The notes beneath the pieces are model-generated. The model was not told the origin of the DNA, searched no databases, and saw only the letters and a program-made list of their open reading frames with translations. Below are positions 16,192 to 24,680 of a DNA stretch of 64,000 nt, piece after piece. The position numbers were made by a program, and so were the translations under genes. Source of the stretch: JAGXQV01 sp964505475 (GTDB lineage: Bacteria > Pseudomonadota > Gammaproteobacteria > Burkholderiales > Sulfuricellaceae); contig CAZDIJ010000007.1 of the NCBI GenBank assembly GCA_964505475.1, forward strand, positions 8,606 to 72,605, in the 5' to 3' direction. Every line of letters starts with the position of its first letter. Position 1 is the stretch's first letter.

Positions 16192-17919
16192 ATGTCGGCA
16201 ACCATCCTTCCATCCAAGTTGAGCGGGCTGGCTTGCGCCCTGGCGCAGCAAAACCGCCTGCCGGAAGCCGAACTGGAAGCGATCCAGGATCAGGCGCGCG
16301 CCGAAAACAAGAGTTTCACCGCCGCCTTGCTGGGCAGCGGGAAAATACGGGCGCTGGAACTCGCCGAATTCGCCTCCGCCACCTTCGGTTTCCCGCTGCT
16401 CGACCTCAACGCCGTCGATCCCGATCAACTGCCCGCCGCCGTCGATCCCAAGGTAATGCAAAGCCGCCACATCCTGCCGCTGCACCGGCGCGGCAACCGG
16501 CTATTCGTGGCGGTGTCCGACCCCGCCAACCTGCAAGTGCTGGATGAAGTCAAGTTCCAGACCGGCTTGGCGGTGGAACCGGTGGTAGTGGAAGACGACA
16601 AGCTCGGCGCGCTGATCGCCAAGCGTTACGCCGCGAGCGCCGCCGCCCTGGAAGAGGCGGTCGGCGGCGAGGAAATCGACCTCGATTTTGCCGACGAGGA
16701 AGCCGCCGCAGCCGCCTCGGCGTCGGAAGACGAAGGCATGGCCTCGGAAATCGACGACGCCCCGGTGGTCAAGTATATCCAGAAAATCCTGCTCGACGCG
16801 ATCAACAGCGGCGCCTCCGACATCCATTTCGAGCCTTACGAGAAACATTACCGGGTGCGCTGCCGCGTCGACGGCGTGCTCTACGAGGTCGCCCAGCCGC
16901 CGCTGGCGATCAAGGACAAGATCGCCTCGCGCATCAAGGTGATTTCCAAGCTCGACATCTCGGAAAAGCGCGTGCCGCAGGATGGCCGCATGAAGCTGGT
17001 CTTGTCCAAGAACCGCGCCATCGACTTTCGCGTCAGCACCCTGCCGACCCTGTTCGGCGAAAAAATCGTGATGCGCATCCTCGACCCCTCCAGCGCCACG
17101 CTGGGCATCGACGCGCTGGGCTACGACCCCGACCAGAAGGAGCACCTGCTCAACGCCATCGGCCGTCCCTACGGCATGGTGCTGGTCACCGGCCCGACCG
17201 GCTCGGGCAAGACGGTGTCGCTGTACACCTGCCTCAACATCCTCAACGAACCCAGCATCAATATTTCCACCGCCGAAGATCCGGCGGAAATCAATCTGCC
17301 CGGCATCAACCAGGTCAACGTCAACGACAAGGCCGGACTGACCTTCGCCGCCGCGCTCAAATCCTTCCTGCGCCAGGACCCGGACATCATCATGGTGGGC
17401 GAAATCCGCGACCTGGAAACCGCGGACATCGCCATCAAGGCGGCGCAAACCGGCCACATGGTGCTCTCCACCCTGCATACCAACGACGCGCCGGGCACCC
17501 TGACGCGCTTGATGAACATGGGGGTGGCGCCGTTCAACATCGCCTCCTCGGTGATCCTGATCACCGCCCAGCGCCTCGCCCGGCGGCTGTGCAAGTGCAA
17601 GCAGCCGCTCGACATCCCGCGCGAAGCCCTGCTGCGCGCCGGCTTTCAGGAAGATGAACTGGACGGCGGCTGGCAGCCTTACGGCCACGTCGGCTGCGAC
17701 ATCTGCAAGGGTACCGGCTACAAGGGGCGGGTCGGCATCTATCAAGTCATGCCGATCAGCGACGAGATCAGCCGCATCATCATGAAAAACGGCACCGCCC
17801 ACGACATCGCCGACCAAGCGCGCCGCGAAGGCGTGCTCGACTTGCGCCAATCCGGCCTGCGCAAGGTCAAGGCGGGATTGACCTCGCTCGAGGAAATCGA
17901 AGCCGTGACCAACGAATAG
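16192..17919 (+). CDS. pilB: Type IV pilus assembly ATPase PilB
   Basis: The 575-residue hexameric extension motor of type IV pili. An N-terminal MshEN/T2SSE_N domain (about 1-150) precedes the ATPase core: SDIHFEPYEKHYRVR, Walker A VTGPTGSGKTVSLYT, the Asp box TAEDPAEINLPGINQV, Walker B FLRQDPDIIMVGEIRD and the His box QTGHMVLSTLHTND. A zinc-binding tetracysteine is formed by CKCKQP and CDICKGTGYKGR. It is the first gene of pilB-pilC-pilD. A second, receiver-fused PilB-like ATPase is encoded at 35702-37939. Confidence 0.97.
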   Translation: MSATILPSKLSGLACALAQQNRLPEAELEAIQDQARAENKSFTAALLGSGKIRALELAEFASATFGFPLLDLNAVDPDQLPAAVDPKVMQSRHILPLHRRGNRLFVAVSDPANLQVLDEVKFQTGLAVEPVVVEDDKLGALIAKRYAASAAALEEAVGGEEIDLDFADEEAAAAASASEDEGMASEIDDAPVVKYIQKILLDAINSGASDIHFEPYEKHYRVRCRVDGVLYEVAQPPLAIKDKIASRIKVISKLDISEKRVPQDGRMKLVLSKNRAIDFRVSTLPTLFGEKIVMRILDPSSATLGIDALGYDPDQKEHLLNAIGRPYGMVLVTGPTGSGKTVSLYTCLNILNEPSINISTAEDPAEINLPGINQVNVNDKAGLTFAAALKSFLRQDPDIIMVGEIRDLETADIAIKAAQTGHMVLSTLHTNDAPGTLTRLMNMGVAPFNIASSVILITAQRLARRLCKCKQPLDIPREALLRAGFQEDELDGGWQPYGHVGCDICKGTGYKGRVGIYQVMPISDEISRIIMKNGTAHDIADQARREGVLDLRQSGLRKVKAGLTSLEEIEAVTNE

Positions 17920-17929
17920 GGGAAATCAG

Positions 17930-19150
17930 ATGGCAACCGACAAATCCGCCACCAAGGAATACATCTTCTCCTGGGAAGGCAGCGACCGCAAAGGGCGAAA
18001 AACCAAGGGTGACATCCGCGCCGCCAGCCAGGCGGTGGCCAACGCGCAACTGCGCCGCCAGGGCATCACCGTCATCAAGATGAAGAAGCAGAGCGGCGCC
18101 AGCAAGGGCAAGAAAATCACCGACAAGGACATCACCCTCTTCACCCGCCAGCTCGCCACCATGATGAAAGCCGGCGTGCCGCTGCTGCAAGCCTTCGACA
18201 TCGTCGGCAAGGGGCACAGCAACCCCTCCGTCGCCAGGCTGCTGATGGACATCAAGACCGATGTCGAGACCGGCAGCAACCTGAGCCAGGCATTCAAGAA
18301 ATTCCCCCTGCATTTCGACGACCTGTTCATCAACCTGGTCGCCGCCGGCGAGCAGGCGGGCATTCTCGACACCGTGCTCGACCGCCTGGCGACCTACAAG
18401 GAAAAAACCCAGGCGATCATCGGCAAAATCAAATCGGCGCTGATGTATCCGATCTCCATCCTGGTGGTCGCCTTCGTCATCACCGCCGTCATCATGCTGT
18501 TCGTGGTGCCGGCGTTCAAGGAGCTGTTCTCCAGCTTCGGCGCCAACCTGCCCGCGCCCACCGTGTTCGTGATGAATCTGTCGGACATTTTCGTCCAATA
18601 CTGGTATTTGATCTTCGGCAGCATCGGCGGCTCGGTGTATGCCTTCTTCTACACATGGAAACGCTCGAAACAGATGCAGTATTTCATGGACCGGCTGATG
18701 CTGCGCCTGCCGATTTTCGGCCCGGTCATCGAAAAAGCCACCATCGCCCGCTGGACGCGCACCCTCTCCACCATGTTCGCCGCCGGCGTGCCGCTGGTGG
18801 AAGCCCTGAACTCGGTGGGCGGAGCCGCCGGCAACATCATCTACCTCGACGCCACCCGGAAAATCCAGTCCGAGGTCAGCACCGGCACCAGTCTCACGGT
18901 GGCGATGCAGAATGCCGAACTGTTCCCCAACATGGTGCTGCAAATGGTCGCCATCGGCGAGGAATCCGGCGCGCTCGACGCCATGCTGGGCAAGGTCGCC
19001 GACTTCTACGAAGCGGAAGTGGACGATGCCGTGGAAGGGCTTTCCAGCCTGATGGAACCCCTCATCATGGCGATCCTCGGCGTCATCATCGGCGGTCTGG
19101 TGGTGGCGATGTACCTGCCGATCTTCAAGATGGGCGAGGTGGTTCGTTAA
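17930..19150 (+). CDS. pilC: Type IV pilus inner-membrane platform protein PilC
   Basis: A 406-residue GspF/PilC platform protein that couples the cytoplasmic ATPases to pilin addition and removal. Two T2SSF domains are visible: LFTRQLATMMKAGVPLLQAFD at about 65-85 and RWTRTLSTMFAAGVPLVEALN in the second half. Membrane helices occur at about residues 170-195, 220-240 and 375-400. It starts 10 bases after pilB and precedes pilD, the standard core order. Confidence 0.97.
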   Translation: MATDKSATKEYIFSWEGSDRKGRKTKGDIRAASQAVANAQLRRQGITVIKMKKQSGASKGKKITDKDITLFTRQLATMMKAGVPLLQAFDIVGKGHSNPSVARLLMDIKTDVETGSNLSQAFKKFPLHFDDLFINLVAAGEQAGILDTVLDRLATYKEKTQAIIGKIKSALMYPISILVVAFVITAVIMLFVVPAFKELFSSFGANLPAPTVFVMNLSDIFVQYWYLIFGSIGGSVYAFFYTWKRSKQMQYFMDRLMLRLPIFGPVIEKATIARWTRTLSTMFAAGVPLVEALNSVGGAAGNIIYLDATRKIQSEVSTGTSLTVAMQNAELFPNMVLQMVAIGEESGALDAMLGKVADFYEAEVDDAVEGLSSLMEPLIMAILGVIIGGLVVAMYLPIFKMGEVVR

Positions 19151-19246
19151 TAATCGAGGAACGGGGACTAGAGGTTAGGGGGTAGTGGAACTTCATGCTT
19201 CCAGCCCCTTGCCCCGCCCCCCAATCTCTAATCCCCTAGGCAGAAA

Positions 19247-20104
19247 ATGAATTTTTTTGATTTGTTGCAACATTCTCCGTTGACCTTCATCGTATTCTGC
19301 GCCGTGCTGGGACTGGTCGTCGGCAGCTTCCTCAACGTCGTCATCCATCGCCTGCCGAAAATGATGGAGCGCGAGTGGGCCGAACAATGCGCCGCCCTCA
19401 AGGATGAAGAACCCCAGGCGGCGGCGCCCTACAACCTGGTGATCCCGCGCTCCGCCTGCCCCGTCTGCGGGCATCTGATCCGCGCCTGGGAAAATATCCC
19501 GTTGCTGAGCTGGCTGGCGCTAGGCGGGCGCTGTTCCAACTGCAAAACCCCGATCAGCAAGCGCTATCCGCTGGTCGAGGCAATCACCGGTCTCCTCAGC
19601 GGCTTCGCCGCCTGGCACTTCGGCTACGGCCTGACCGCATTCGCCGCCCTGCTGCTGGTGTGGGCGCTGGTGGCGTTGACCTTCATCGACTTCGATACTC
19701 AACTGCTGCCCGACGACATCACCCTGCCGCTGCTGTGGCTGGGACTGCTATTCAACAGCGCCGGCGCCTTCACCGACCTGAAAAGCGCGGTGATCGGCGC
19801 CGTCGCCGGCTACCTCTCGCTGTGGAGCGTGTATTGGCTGTTCAAGCTGATCGTGAAGAAGGAAGGCATGGGCTACGGCGACTTCAAGCTGCTCGCCGCC
19901 ATCGGCGCCTGGTTCGGCTGGATCATGCTGCCCCTGGTGATCCTGCTCTCCTCGCTGGTCGGCGCGGTGGTCGGCGTTTTCCTGATGGTGCTGGCCAAGC
20001 GCGGCCGCAACGTCCCCATGCCCTTCGGTCCCTATCTTGCCGGCGGCGCGCTGGTCGCGCTGTTCTGGGGACAACCCCTCGTATCGGCCTACCTAGGCCT
20101 GTAG
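19247..20104 (+). CDS. pilD: Prepilin peptidase / N-methyltransferase PilD
   Basis: A 285-residue integral-membrane aspartyl protease that cleaves type IV prepilins and N-methylates them. The N-terminal domain has the zinc tetracysteine (CPVCGHLI and CSNCKTPIS) and SFLNVVIHRLP. The catalytic aspartates are in TFIDFDTQLLPDDITLP and KKEGMGYGDFKLLAAIGAW (GxGD). It closes the pilBCD set; the palindromic CTAG-type repeat fills the gap to pilC. Confidence 0.96.
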   Translation: MNFFDLLQHSPLTFIVFCAVLGLVVGSFLNVVIHRLPKMMEREWAEQCAALKDEEPQAAAPYNLVIPRSACPVCGHLIRAWENIPLLSWLALGGRCSNCKTPISKRYPLVEAITGLLSGFAAWHFGYGLTAFAALLLVWALVALTFIDFDTQLLPDDITLPLLWLGLLFNSAGAFTDLKSAVIGAVAGYLSLWSVYWLFKLIVKKEGMGYGDFKLLAAIGAWFGWIMLPLVILLSSLVGAVVGVFLMVLAKRGRNVPMPFGPYLAGGALVALFWGQPLVSAYLGL

Positions 20105-20120
20105 CATCGCCGTCCCCTCC

Positions 20121-20723
20121 ATGCTGACCATCGGCCTCACCGGCGGCATCGGCAGCGGCAAGAGCGCCGCCGCACGGCTGTTCGCCGAACTCGGCGCGGC
20201 GGTGGTCGATACCGACGTAATCGCCCGCCAGCTCACCGCACCCGGCGCTCCCGCGCTCGACGAAATCGCCAGGCAATTCGGCGCGGAATACCTCCTGCCG
20301 GACGGCGGCCTCGACCGCGCCAAGCTGCGCCGGCGGATATTCGGCGACCCGGAGGCCAAGGCGCGGCTCGAAGCCATCCTCCACCCTCTCATCCGCCGCG
20401 AGGCCGCCACCCAGGCCGCCGCCAGCCGCGCACCCTACACCCTGGTGGTGGTGCCGCTGCTGATCGAAAGCGGCGGCTACCGCGACCTGATCCAGCGCAT
20501 TCTGGCGATCGACTGTAGCGAGGCAACCCAGATCGCCCGCGCCATGGCGCGCAGCGGCCTGAGCGAGGCCGAGGCGCGCGCCATCCTCGCCAACCAGGCC
20601 AGCCGCCGGCAACGCCTGGAGCAGGCCGACGACGTGATCGACAACGACGGCGACCTGTCCGCGCTGGAACGGCAGGTGCGGGAATTGCACGAAAAATATC
20701 TCGATCTGGCAACAAGAGATTGA
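20121..20723 (+). CDS. coaE: Dephospho-CoA kinase
   Basis: The 200-residue last enzyme of coenzyme A synthesis. It has the P-loop GLTGGIGSGKSAAA, the VVDTDVIARQL region (DTD), HPLIRREA and VVPLLIESGGY, plus the LID region ARSGLSEAEARAILANQ. pilD-coaE is a common proteobacterial pair. In many relatives zapD-yacG follows immediately; here an approximately 4-kb block intervenes. Confidence 0.96.
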   Translation: MLTIGLTGGIGSGKSAAARLFAELGAAVVDTDVIARQLTAPGAPALDEIARQFGAEYLLPDGGLDRAKLRRRIFGDPEAKARLEAILHPLIRREAATQAAASRAPYTLVVVPLLIESGGYRDLIQRILAIDCSEATQIARAMARSGLSEAEARAILANQASRRQRLEQADDVIDNDGDLSALERQVRELHEKYLDLATRD

Positions 20724-20788
20724 AATACCATGAAAATGCTTGGCAATCCGCCGAACGAAGCAGCCATGAACCTAAAAAACTCAGTTCG

Positions 20789-20912
20789 ACCACGGGGAAC
20801 ACGGGGGAAATGATGGAATTGCAGCGAGGCATGAAAAGAATGCCGCTCACCCGGCGGGTGAGCGGCCAATCTCTTTCAAGCGAATGTTTCTCCGATTTTT
20901 CCCTGTGTTACC
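20789..20912. repeat. Nested palindromic element downstream of coaE
   Basis: An exact 11-bp stem hairpin (GCCGCTCACCC / GGGTGAGCGGC, 20842-20866) sits between outer arms ACCACGGGGAACACGGGG (20789-20806) and CCCTGTGTTACC (20901-20912), imperfect complements. Its 15-bp core TCACCCGSCGGGTGA recurs at 26618-26632 inside a second nested palindrome. It could terminate coaE transcription, but there is no T tract. Confidence 0.55.
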
Positions 20913-20943
20913 AGTTGGTTAAATAAGGAATTCAGGATGAAAC

Positions 20944-20971
20944 TTGACAAGATACGTCACTGACGTATATT
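20944..20971 (+). promoter_or_regulatory. Promoter and palindromic operator of the HigBA-like toxin-antitoxin pair
   Basis: A consensus TTGACA -35 (20944-20949) and TATATT -10 (20966-20971) are 16 bases apart. The spacer contains an exact inverted repeat ATACGTCA-C-TGACGTAT (20952-20968), which runs into the -10. The toxin ATG starts 7 bases after the -10, so the message would be essentially leaderless. An operator between -35 and -10 is what an autorepressing antitoxin would use. Confidence 0.75.
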
Positions 20972-20977
20972 TACCCC

Positions 20978-21298
20978 ATGTTCACCGTCATTGAAACCCC
21001 GACGTTTCAACGCCTGTGGCCTCATTATTGGACGGAGGAAGAACGGGGCGAATTCGCCGCTTTCATTTCTCAGACGCCGGAAGCCGGCGACGTGGTCAAA
21101 AATTCCGGCGGTGTGCGCAAGGTGCGCTGGTCGCGTGCCGGCTCGGGAAAATCCGGCGGAATTCGGGTGATCTACTTCAATAAGCTGGCGAATGGAGAAA
21201 TCTGGCTGTTGTTCCTGTACGCCAAGAACACCCTGGACTCCATCGCCGGCCATAAACTCAAGGAAATGAAAGATGACATCGAAAAAGCCTCTGCCTGA
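20978..21298 (+). CDS. RelE/HigB-family toxin
   Basis: A 106-residue RelE-superfamily protein, predicted to be a ribosome-dependent mRNA interferase. Recognisable segments are TPTFQRLWPHYWTEEER, GGVRKVRWSRAGSGKSGGIRVIYF (basic RNA-contacting strand) and EIWLLFLYAKNTLDSI. The toxin gene comes first and overlaps the helix-turn-helix antitoxin gene by 26 bases, the higBA order. The pair lies in the block separating coaE from zapD. Confidence 0.88.
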   Translation: MFTVIETPTFQRLWPHYWTEEERGEFAAFISQTPEAGDVVKNSGGVRKVRWSRAGSGKSGGIRVIYFNKLANGEIWLLFLYAKNTLDSIAGHKLKEMKDDIEKASA

Positions 21299-21584
21299 CG
21301 CGGAGCTGGAAGCATGGGAATCCTCCCGCGACATAGCCGCCGAATTGGAACAATCCGTTCGTGAAATGCTCGACGGCAAGGGGGATATTGCGCCGGTTTC
21401 GCCGGTAGTAGCGGTGCGCGTGAACTCCGGCCTGTCACAATCGCAGTTCGCCGCATTGCTGGGCGTCTCGGTACGCACGCTCCAGGAATGGGAACAGGGA
21501 CGCCGCCAGCCATCCGGCGCGGCGAAAACGCTGATCGCCATCGCCCAGAAACGGCCGGAGGTTCTAGCCGAACTCGCCGCATAA
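21273..21584 (+). CDS. XRE-family antitoxin (HigA/NadS-like)
   Basis: A 103-residue protein with an acidic N-terminal half and a C-terminal Cro/CI-type helix-turn-helix (SGLSQSQFAALLGVSVRTLQ, then EWEQGRRQPSGAAKTL). It should neutralise the overlapping toxin and bind the 17-bp palindrome in the shared promoter. ATG 21273 lies within the toxin gene, so translation is coupled. Confidence 0.88.
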   Translation: MTSKKPLPDAELEAWESSRDIAAELEQSVREMLDGKGDIAPVSPVVAVRVNSGLSQSQFAALLGVSVRTLQEWEQGRRQPSGAAKTLIAIAQKRPEVLAELAA

Positions 21585-21619
21585 TCCGCTTCTGGCAATT
21601 TTTCGACAAGGAAACGACC

Positions 21620-22282
21620 ATGCCGCAACTTCACCTGGTAGGCCATGCCATCTGCCCGTTCGCGCAACGGGTGGCGATCGCCCTGCTGGAAAAGCAGGCG
21701 CCGTTCGAGCGCACCGACATCGACCTCGCCAACCCGCCCGGGTGGTTCCGCGAAATTTCCCCGCTCGGCAAGGTGCCGCTGTTGCAGGTGGACGGCGAGG
21801 TGATTTTCGAATCGGCGGTGATTTGCGAATATCTCGACGAGACCATCGCGCCGCGCCTGCATCCCGCCGATCCTCTGACGCGCGCCCGGCACCGCGCCTG
21901 GGTCGAGTTCGCCTCGGCGCTGCTCGGCACGCTATGGGAATTCAACACCGCCCCGGACGAGCCGGCGCTGGAAGCCAAGCGCAAGGAATTGCAGGCGAAA
22001 TTCGCCGTGCTGGAAAAAGCCTTGGAAGAAGGTCCGTATTTCGCCGGGCGCGGCTTCTCGCTGGTCGATGCCGCCTGCGCGCCGGTCTTCCGTTATTTCG
22101 AGATATACGACCGTTCCGTCGATTTCGGCGTATTCGACGGCCTGCCCAAAATTGCCGCCTGGCGTTCCGCCCTGGCGGTTCGGCCTTCGGTGCAACAGGC
22201 CGTGGCGTCCGATTACCCGGCCAGGCTGGCGGCTTTCCTCAAGGGGCGGAACTCGGAAGTGGCGCGCCGGCTCTCCCTCTAA
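21620..22282 (+). CDS. Glutathione S-transferase family protein
   Basis: A 220-residue GST fold. The N-terminal thioredoxin domain carries HAICPFAQRVAIALLEK, where the CPF cysteine suggests an Omega-like, thiol-transferase type rather than a Ser/Tyr GST. It also has SPLGKVPLLQVDG (cis-proline) and FESAVICEYLDE for glutathione gamma-glutamyl binding. The C-terminal helical domain follows (about 85-215). It starts 35 bases after the antitoxin gene. The substrate is unknown. Confidence 0.88.
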   Translation: MPQLHLVGHAICPFAQRVAIALLEKQAPFERTDIDLANPPGWFREISPLGKVPLLQVDGEVIFESAVICEYLDETIAPRLHPADPLTRARHRAWVEFASALLGTLWEFNTAPDEPALEAKRKELQAKFAVLEKALEEGPYFAGRGFSLVDAACAPVFRYFEIYDRSVDFGVFDGLPKIAAWRSALAVRPSVQQAVASDYPARLAAFLKGRNSEVARRLSL

Positions 22283-22554
22283 AACACTCGGGGAGAGTAT
22301 CGGGAAGAAATCCATCCTCAAGCGCACTCACGAACTATTTGAAAACAAAATCCAGATGGATTGCAAACTGTCCGGCGCGTTCGGGAGACGATCAAGGCCA
22401 AATCGGGGGTTGTTGTGTCCGCAATATCCGCCGCGCCAGCCTTGACCGCCTGTCCTGTCGCCAGCCCGCAGGTAATCGGCGGGCGCACATATCAATTCGT
22501 GGCAAGTGCGGATAATATTACCGGCTTCCTCTTACCAAACGCTTACGTGGCAGC

Positions 22555-23232
22555 ATGCGCATACTGATCGCCGAAGACGACGCCGTACTCGCCGACGGAC
22601 TCACCCGGTCACTGCGCCGGGCGGGCTATGCAGCCGATTGCGTCGGCAATGGCGAACAGGCCGACAGGGCGCTTTCCAGCGAGAATTACGACATTGCGAT
22701 ACTCGACCTGGGATTGCCGAAGCTGGATGGACTCGAAGTATTGCGCCGGCTGCGCGGGCGCAAATCGACCGTACCGGTGTTGATCCTCACCGCGCGCGAC
22801 GCGCTCGGCGACCGGGTAAAGGGGTTGGACCTGGGCGCCGACGACTACATGGTCAAACCCTTCGACCCGCCCGAATTGGAAGCCCGCCTCCGCGCGCTGC
22901 TGCGGCGCGGCCAGGGCACCATGGGAAGCAGCAAGCTGCGCATCGGCGAGCTGAGCTTCGATACCGCGCAGCGCTGCGCCATGATAGGCAGGCAAGTGCT
23001 GGAACTTTCCCCGCGCGAGCTGGGACTGCTCGAAGTATTGATGCGGCGCGCCGGCAAGGTGGTCGGCAAGGAACAGTTGCTGGAACATCTCTACACCTGG
23101 GACGAGGAGGCCAGCAGCAACGCCATCGAAGTCTTGCTGCATCGCCTGCGCAAGAAGCTCGACAGCCACTGCATCGCCATCCGCACCGTGCGCGGACTCG
23201 GCTATATGCTGGACGCTCCCGAGGATGCATAG
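22555..23232 (+). CDS. OmpR/QseB-family response regulator
   Basis: A 225-residue DNA-binding regulator. The receiver domain shows MRILIAEDDAVLADGL (acidic pair), the phospho-acceptor aspartate in IAILDLGLPKLDG, LILTARD and KPFDPPEL. The C-terminal winged helix contains LSPRELGLLEVLMRRAGKVV and ends TVRGLGYMLD. It overlaps the kinase gene by eight bases. The 270 bases upstream contain no gene that I can support. Confidence 0.93.
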   Translation: MRILIAEDDAVLADGLTRSLRRAGYAADCVGNGEQADRALSSENYDIAILDLGLPKLDGLEVLRRLRGRKSTVPVLILTARDALGDRVKGLDLGADDYMVKPFDPPELEARLRALLRRGQGTMGSSKLRIGELSFDTAQRCAMIGRQVLELSPRELGLLEVLMRRAGKVVGKEQLLEHLYTWDEEASSNAIEVLLHRLRKKLDSHCIAIRTVRGLGYMLDAPEDA

Positions 23233-24598
23233 AATTTCCCTGCGCCGCAAGCTGCTGGCATGGCTGCTGGTGCCCTTGCTGCTGCTGTGGTCGCTCGGCG
23301 CCGTAATCGCCTACTTCATGGCGGCCAGCTTCGCCAATCTCGCCTATGACCGCTCGTTGCTCGATTCCACCCGCTCGCTGACGGAGCAGATCAAGCTGGT
23401 AAATGACTACGCGATCGTCAAATTGTCCCCCGATGGCCTGAATATGCTGCCGGTCGGTGAAAACGACGAGGTTTTCTTCAAGGTGCTGGGGCGCAAAAAC
23501 AACCTGGTTGCCGGAGAAGCCTCGCTACCCGCCCCTCCCTCACGCGGCACCCCCGGCGTTCCCTTGTTTCACGACGGCCAGGTTCACGGCAAGGCGGTGC
23601 GCATCGCCTCCCTTTACACCCTCCTGCCCGGCGACGCCAGCGGACACCCGGTGCTGGTGCAGGTCGCGGAAACGCTCGGCAAGCGTCATCTCCTGGCGGG
23701 TGAAATCCTGGCCGGCATGGTCATGCCGCAATTGGCGCTGATCCTGCTTGCCGCCTGGATCATCTGGCTCGGCGTCGGCCGCGGGCTGGCGCCGCTGGAA
23801 CCGTTGCGCCGGGAAATCGCCAGCCGCTCCCACCGCGACCTGCGTCCGGTGGAGGAAATGGAGGCGCCGCAAGAAGTCGGCCCGCTCATCCACGCCATCA
23901 ACGATTTGATGCAGCGCCTCAGCCAAACCCTCGACGCCCAGCAGCGCTTTATCGCCGACGCGGCGCACCAGTTGCGCACGCCGCTGGCTGGACTGAAAAC
24001 CCAGATCGGGCTGGCTCTCGACCAGAACGACCCGGAACAGTTGCAGCTCGCCCTGCGCCAACTCAACGCCAGCAGCGAGCGCACCATCCGCCTAGTCAAC
24101 CAGATGCTGGCGCTGGCCAGGGTGGAGCCGGGCGCCGATAAGGGCGCCGCGCCGCAAGCGCTCGACCTCAATCCGCTGGTGCGCGATACCGCCCGGGAAT
24201 GGGCGCCGCGCGCACTCAAAAAGCACATCGACCTGGGCTTCGAGGCCGGCGCGGAAGCCGTGACCGTCGCGGGCGACGAACTCAGGCTGAAAATGCTGCT
24301 CGACAACCTGATCGACAACGCCATCCGCTATTCTCCCCCTGGCAGCCGGGTAACCTTGCGCATAAACGGCAACGGTGAAAAATCGCTGGAAGTGGAAGAC
24401 AATGGCCCCGGCATTCCCGCCGCCGAGCGCCGCCAGGTGTTCGAGCGCTTCTACCGCGGCCAGCACGGCGAGGAGGGCAGCGGACTGGGGCTGGCGATCG
24501 TCAACGAAATCGCACACCTCCACGAGGCGCGCATCGAACTCGGGAGCGCGCCGGACGGCCAAGGCACGCTGGTAAAAATCCTGTTTCCAAACCGATAA
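23225..24598 (+). CDS. Sensor histidine kinase, QseC-like
   Basis: A 457-residue membrane kinase. There are two transmembrane helices (about 10-35 and 165-185) flanking a periplasmic 2CSK_N-type domain, then a HAMP-like linker. The dimerisation/phosphoacceptor box is FIADAAHQLRTPLAGLKTQ, followed by an ATPase domain with N-box LLDNLIDNAIRYSPPG, G1 VEDNGPGIP and G2 GSGLGLAIV. It is co-translated with the upstream OmpR-type regulator. The signal is not predictable. Confidence 0.93.
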   Translation: MHRISLRRKLLAWLLVPLLLLWSLGAVIAYFMAASFANLAYDRSLLDSTRSLTEQIKLVNDYAIVKLSPDGLNMLPVGENDEVFFKVLGRKNNLVAGEASLPAPPSRGTPGVPLFHDGQVHGKAVRIASLYTLLPGDASGHPVLVQVAETLGKRHLLAGEILAGMVMPQLALILLAAWIIWLGVGRGLAPLEPLRREIASRSHRDLRPVEEMEAPQEVGPLIHAINDLMQRLSQTLDAQQRFIADAAHQLRTPLAGLKTQIGLALDQNDPEQLQLALRQLNASSERTIRLVNQMLALARVEPGADKGAAPQALDLNPLVRDTAREWAPRALKKHIDLGFEAGAEAVTVAGDELRLKMLLDNLIDNAIRYSPPGSRVTLRINGNGEKSLEVEDNGPGIPAAERRQVFERFYRGQHGEEGSGLGLAIVNEIAHLHEARIELGSAPDGQGTLVKILFPNR

Positions 24599-24613
24599 AA
24601 ATATTTAATTCAC

Positions 24614-24642
24614 CCCACAAATTCTTTCAAATTTCGTATAAT
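24614..24642 (+). promoter_or_regulatory. Candidate zapD promoter
   Basis: A perfect TATAAT -10 (24637-24642) lies in the AT-rich gap after the kinase gene, 17 bases from CCCACA, a poor -35. It would give zapD-yacG their own transcription despite separation from coaE. Confidence 0.45.
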
Positions 24643-24680
24643 CCATAGAATTTAGCAACATTTCCCCATCGAACAACACT

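Noticed and set aside
20842..20866. Hairpin after coaE considered as an intrinsic terminator
   Set aside because: The stem is strong, but the following CAATCTCTTTC is not a T tract, and the same core occurs elsewhere as part of a dispersed element.
22361..22567. 68-codon ORF between the GST gene and the response regulator
   Set aside because: It has no family-like features and overlaps the regulator start; the stretch is more likely a promoter region.
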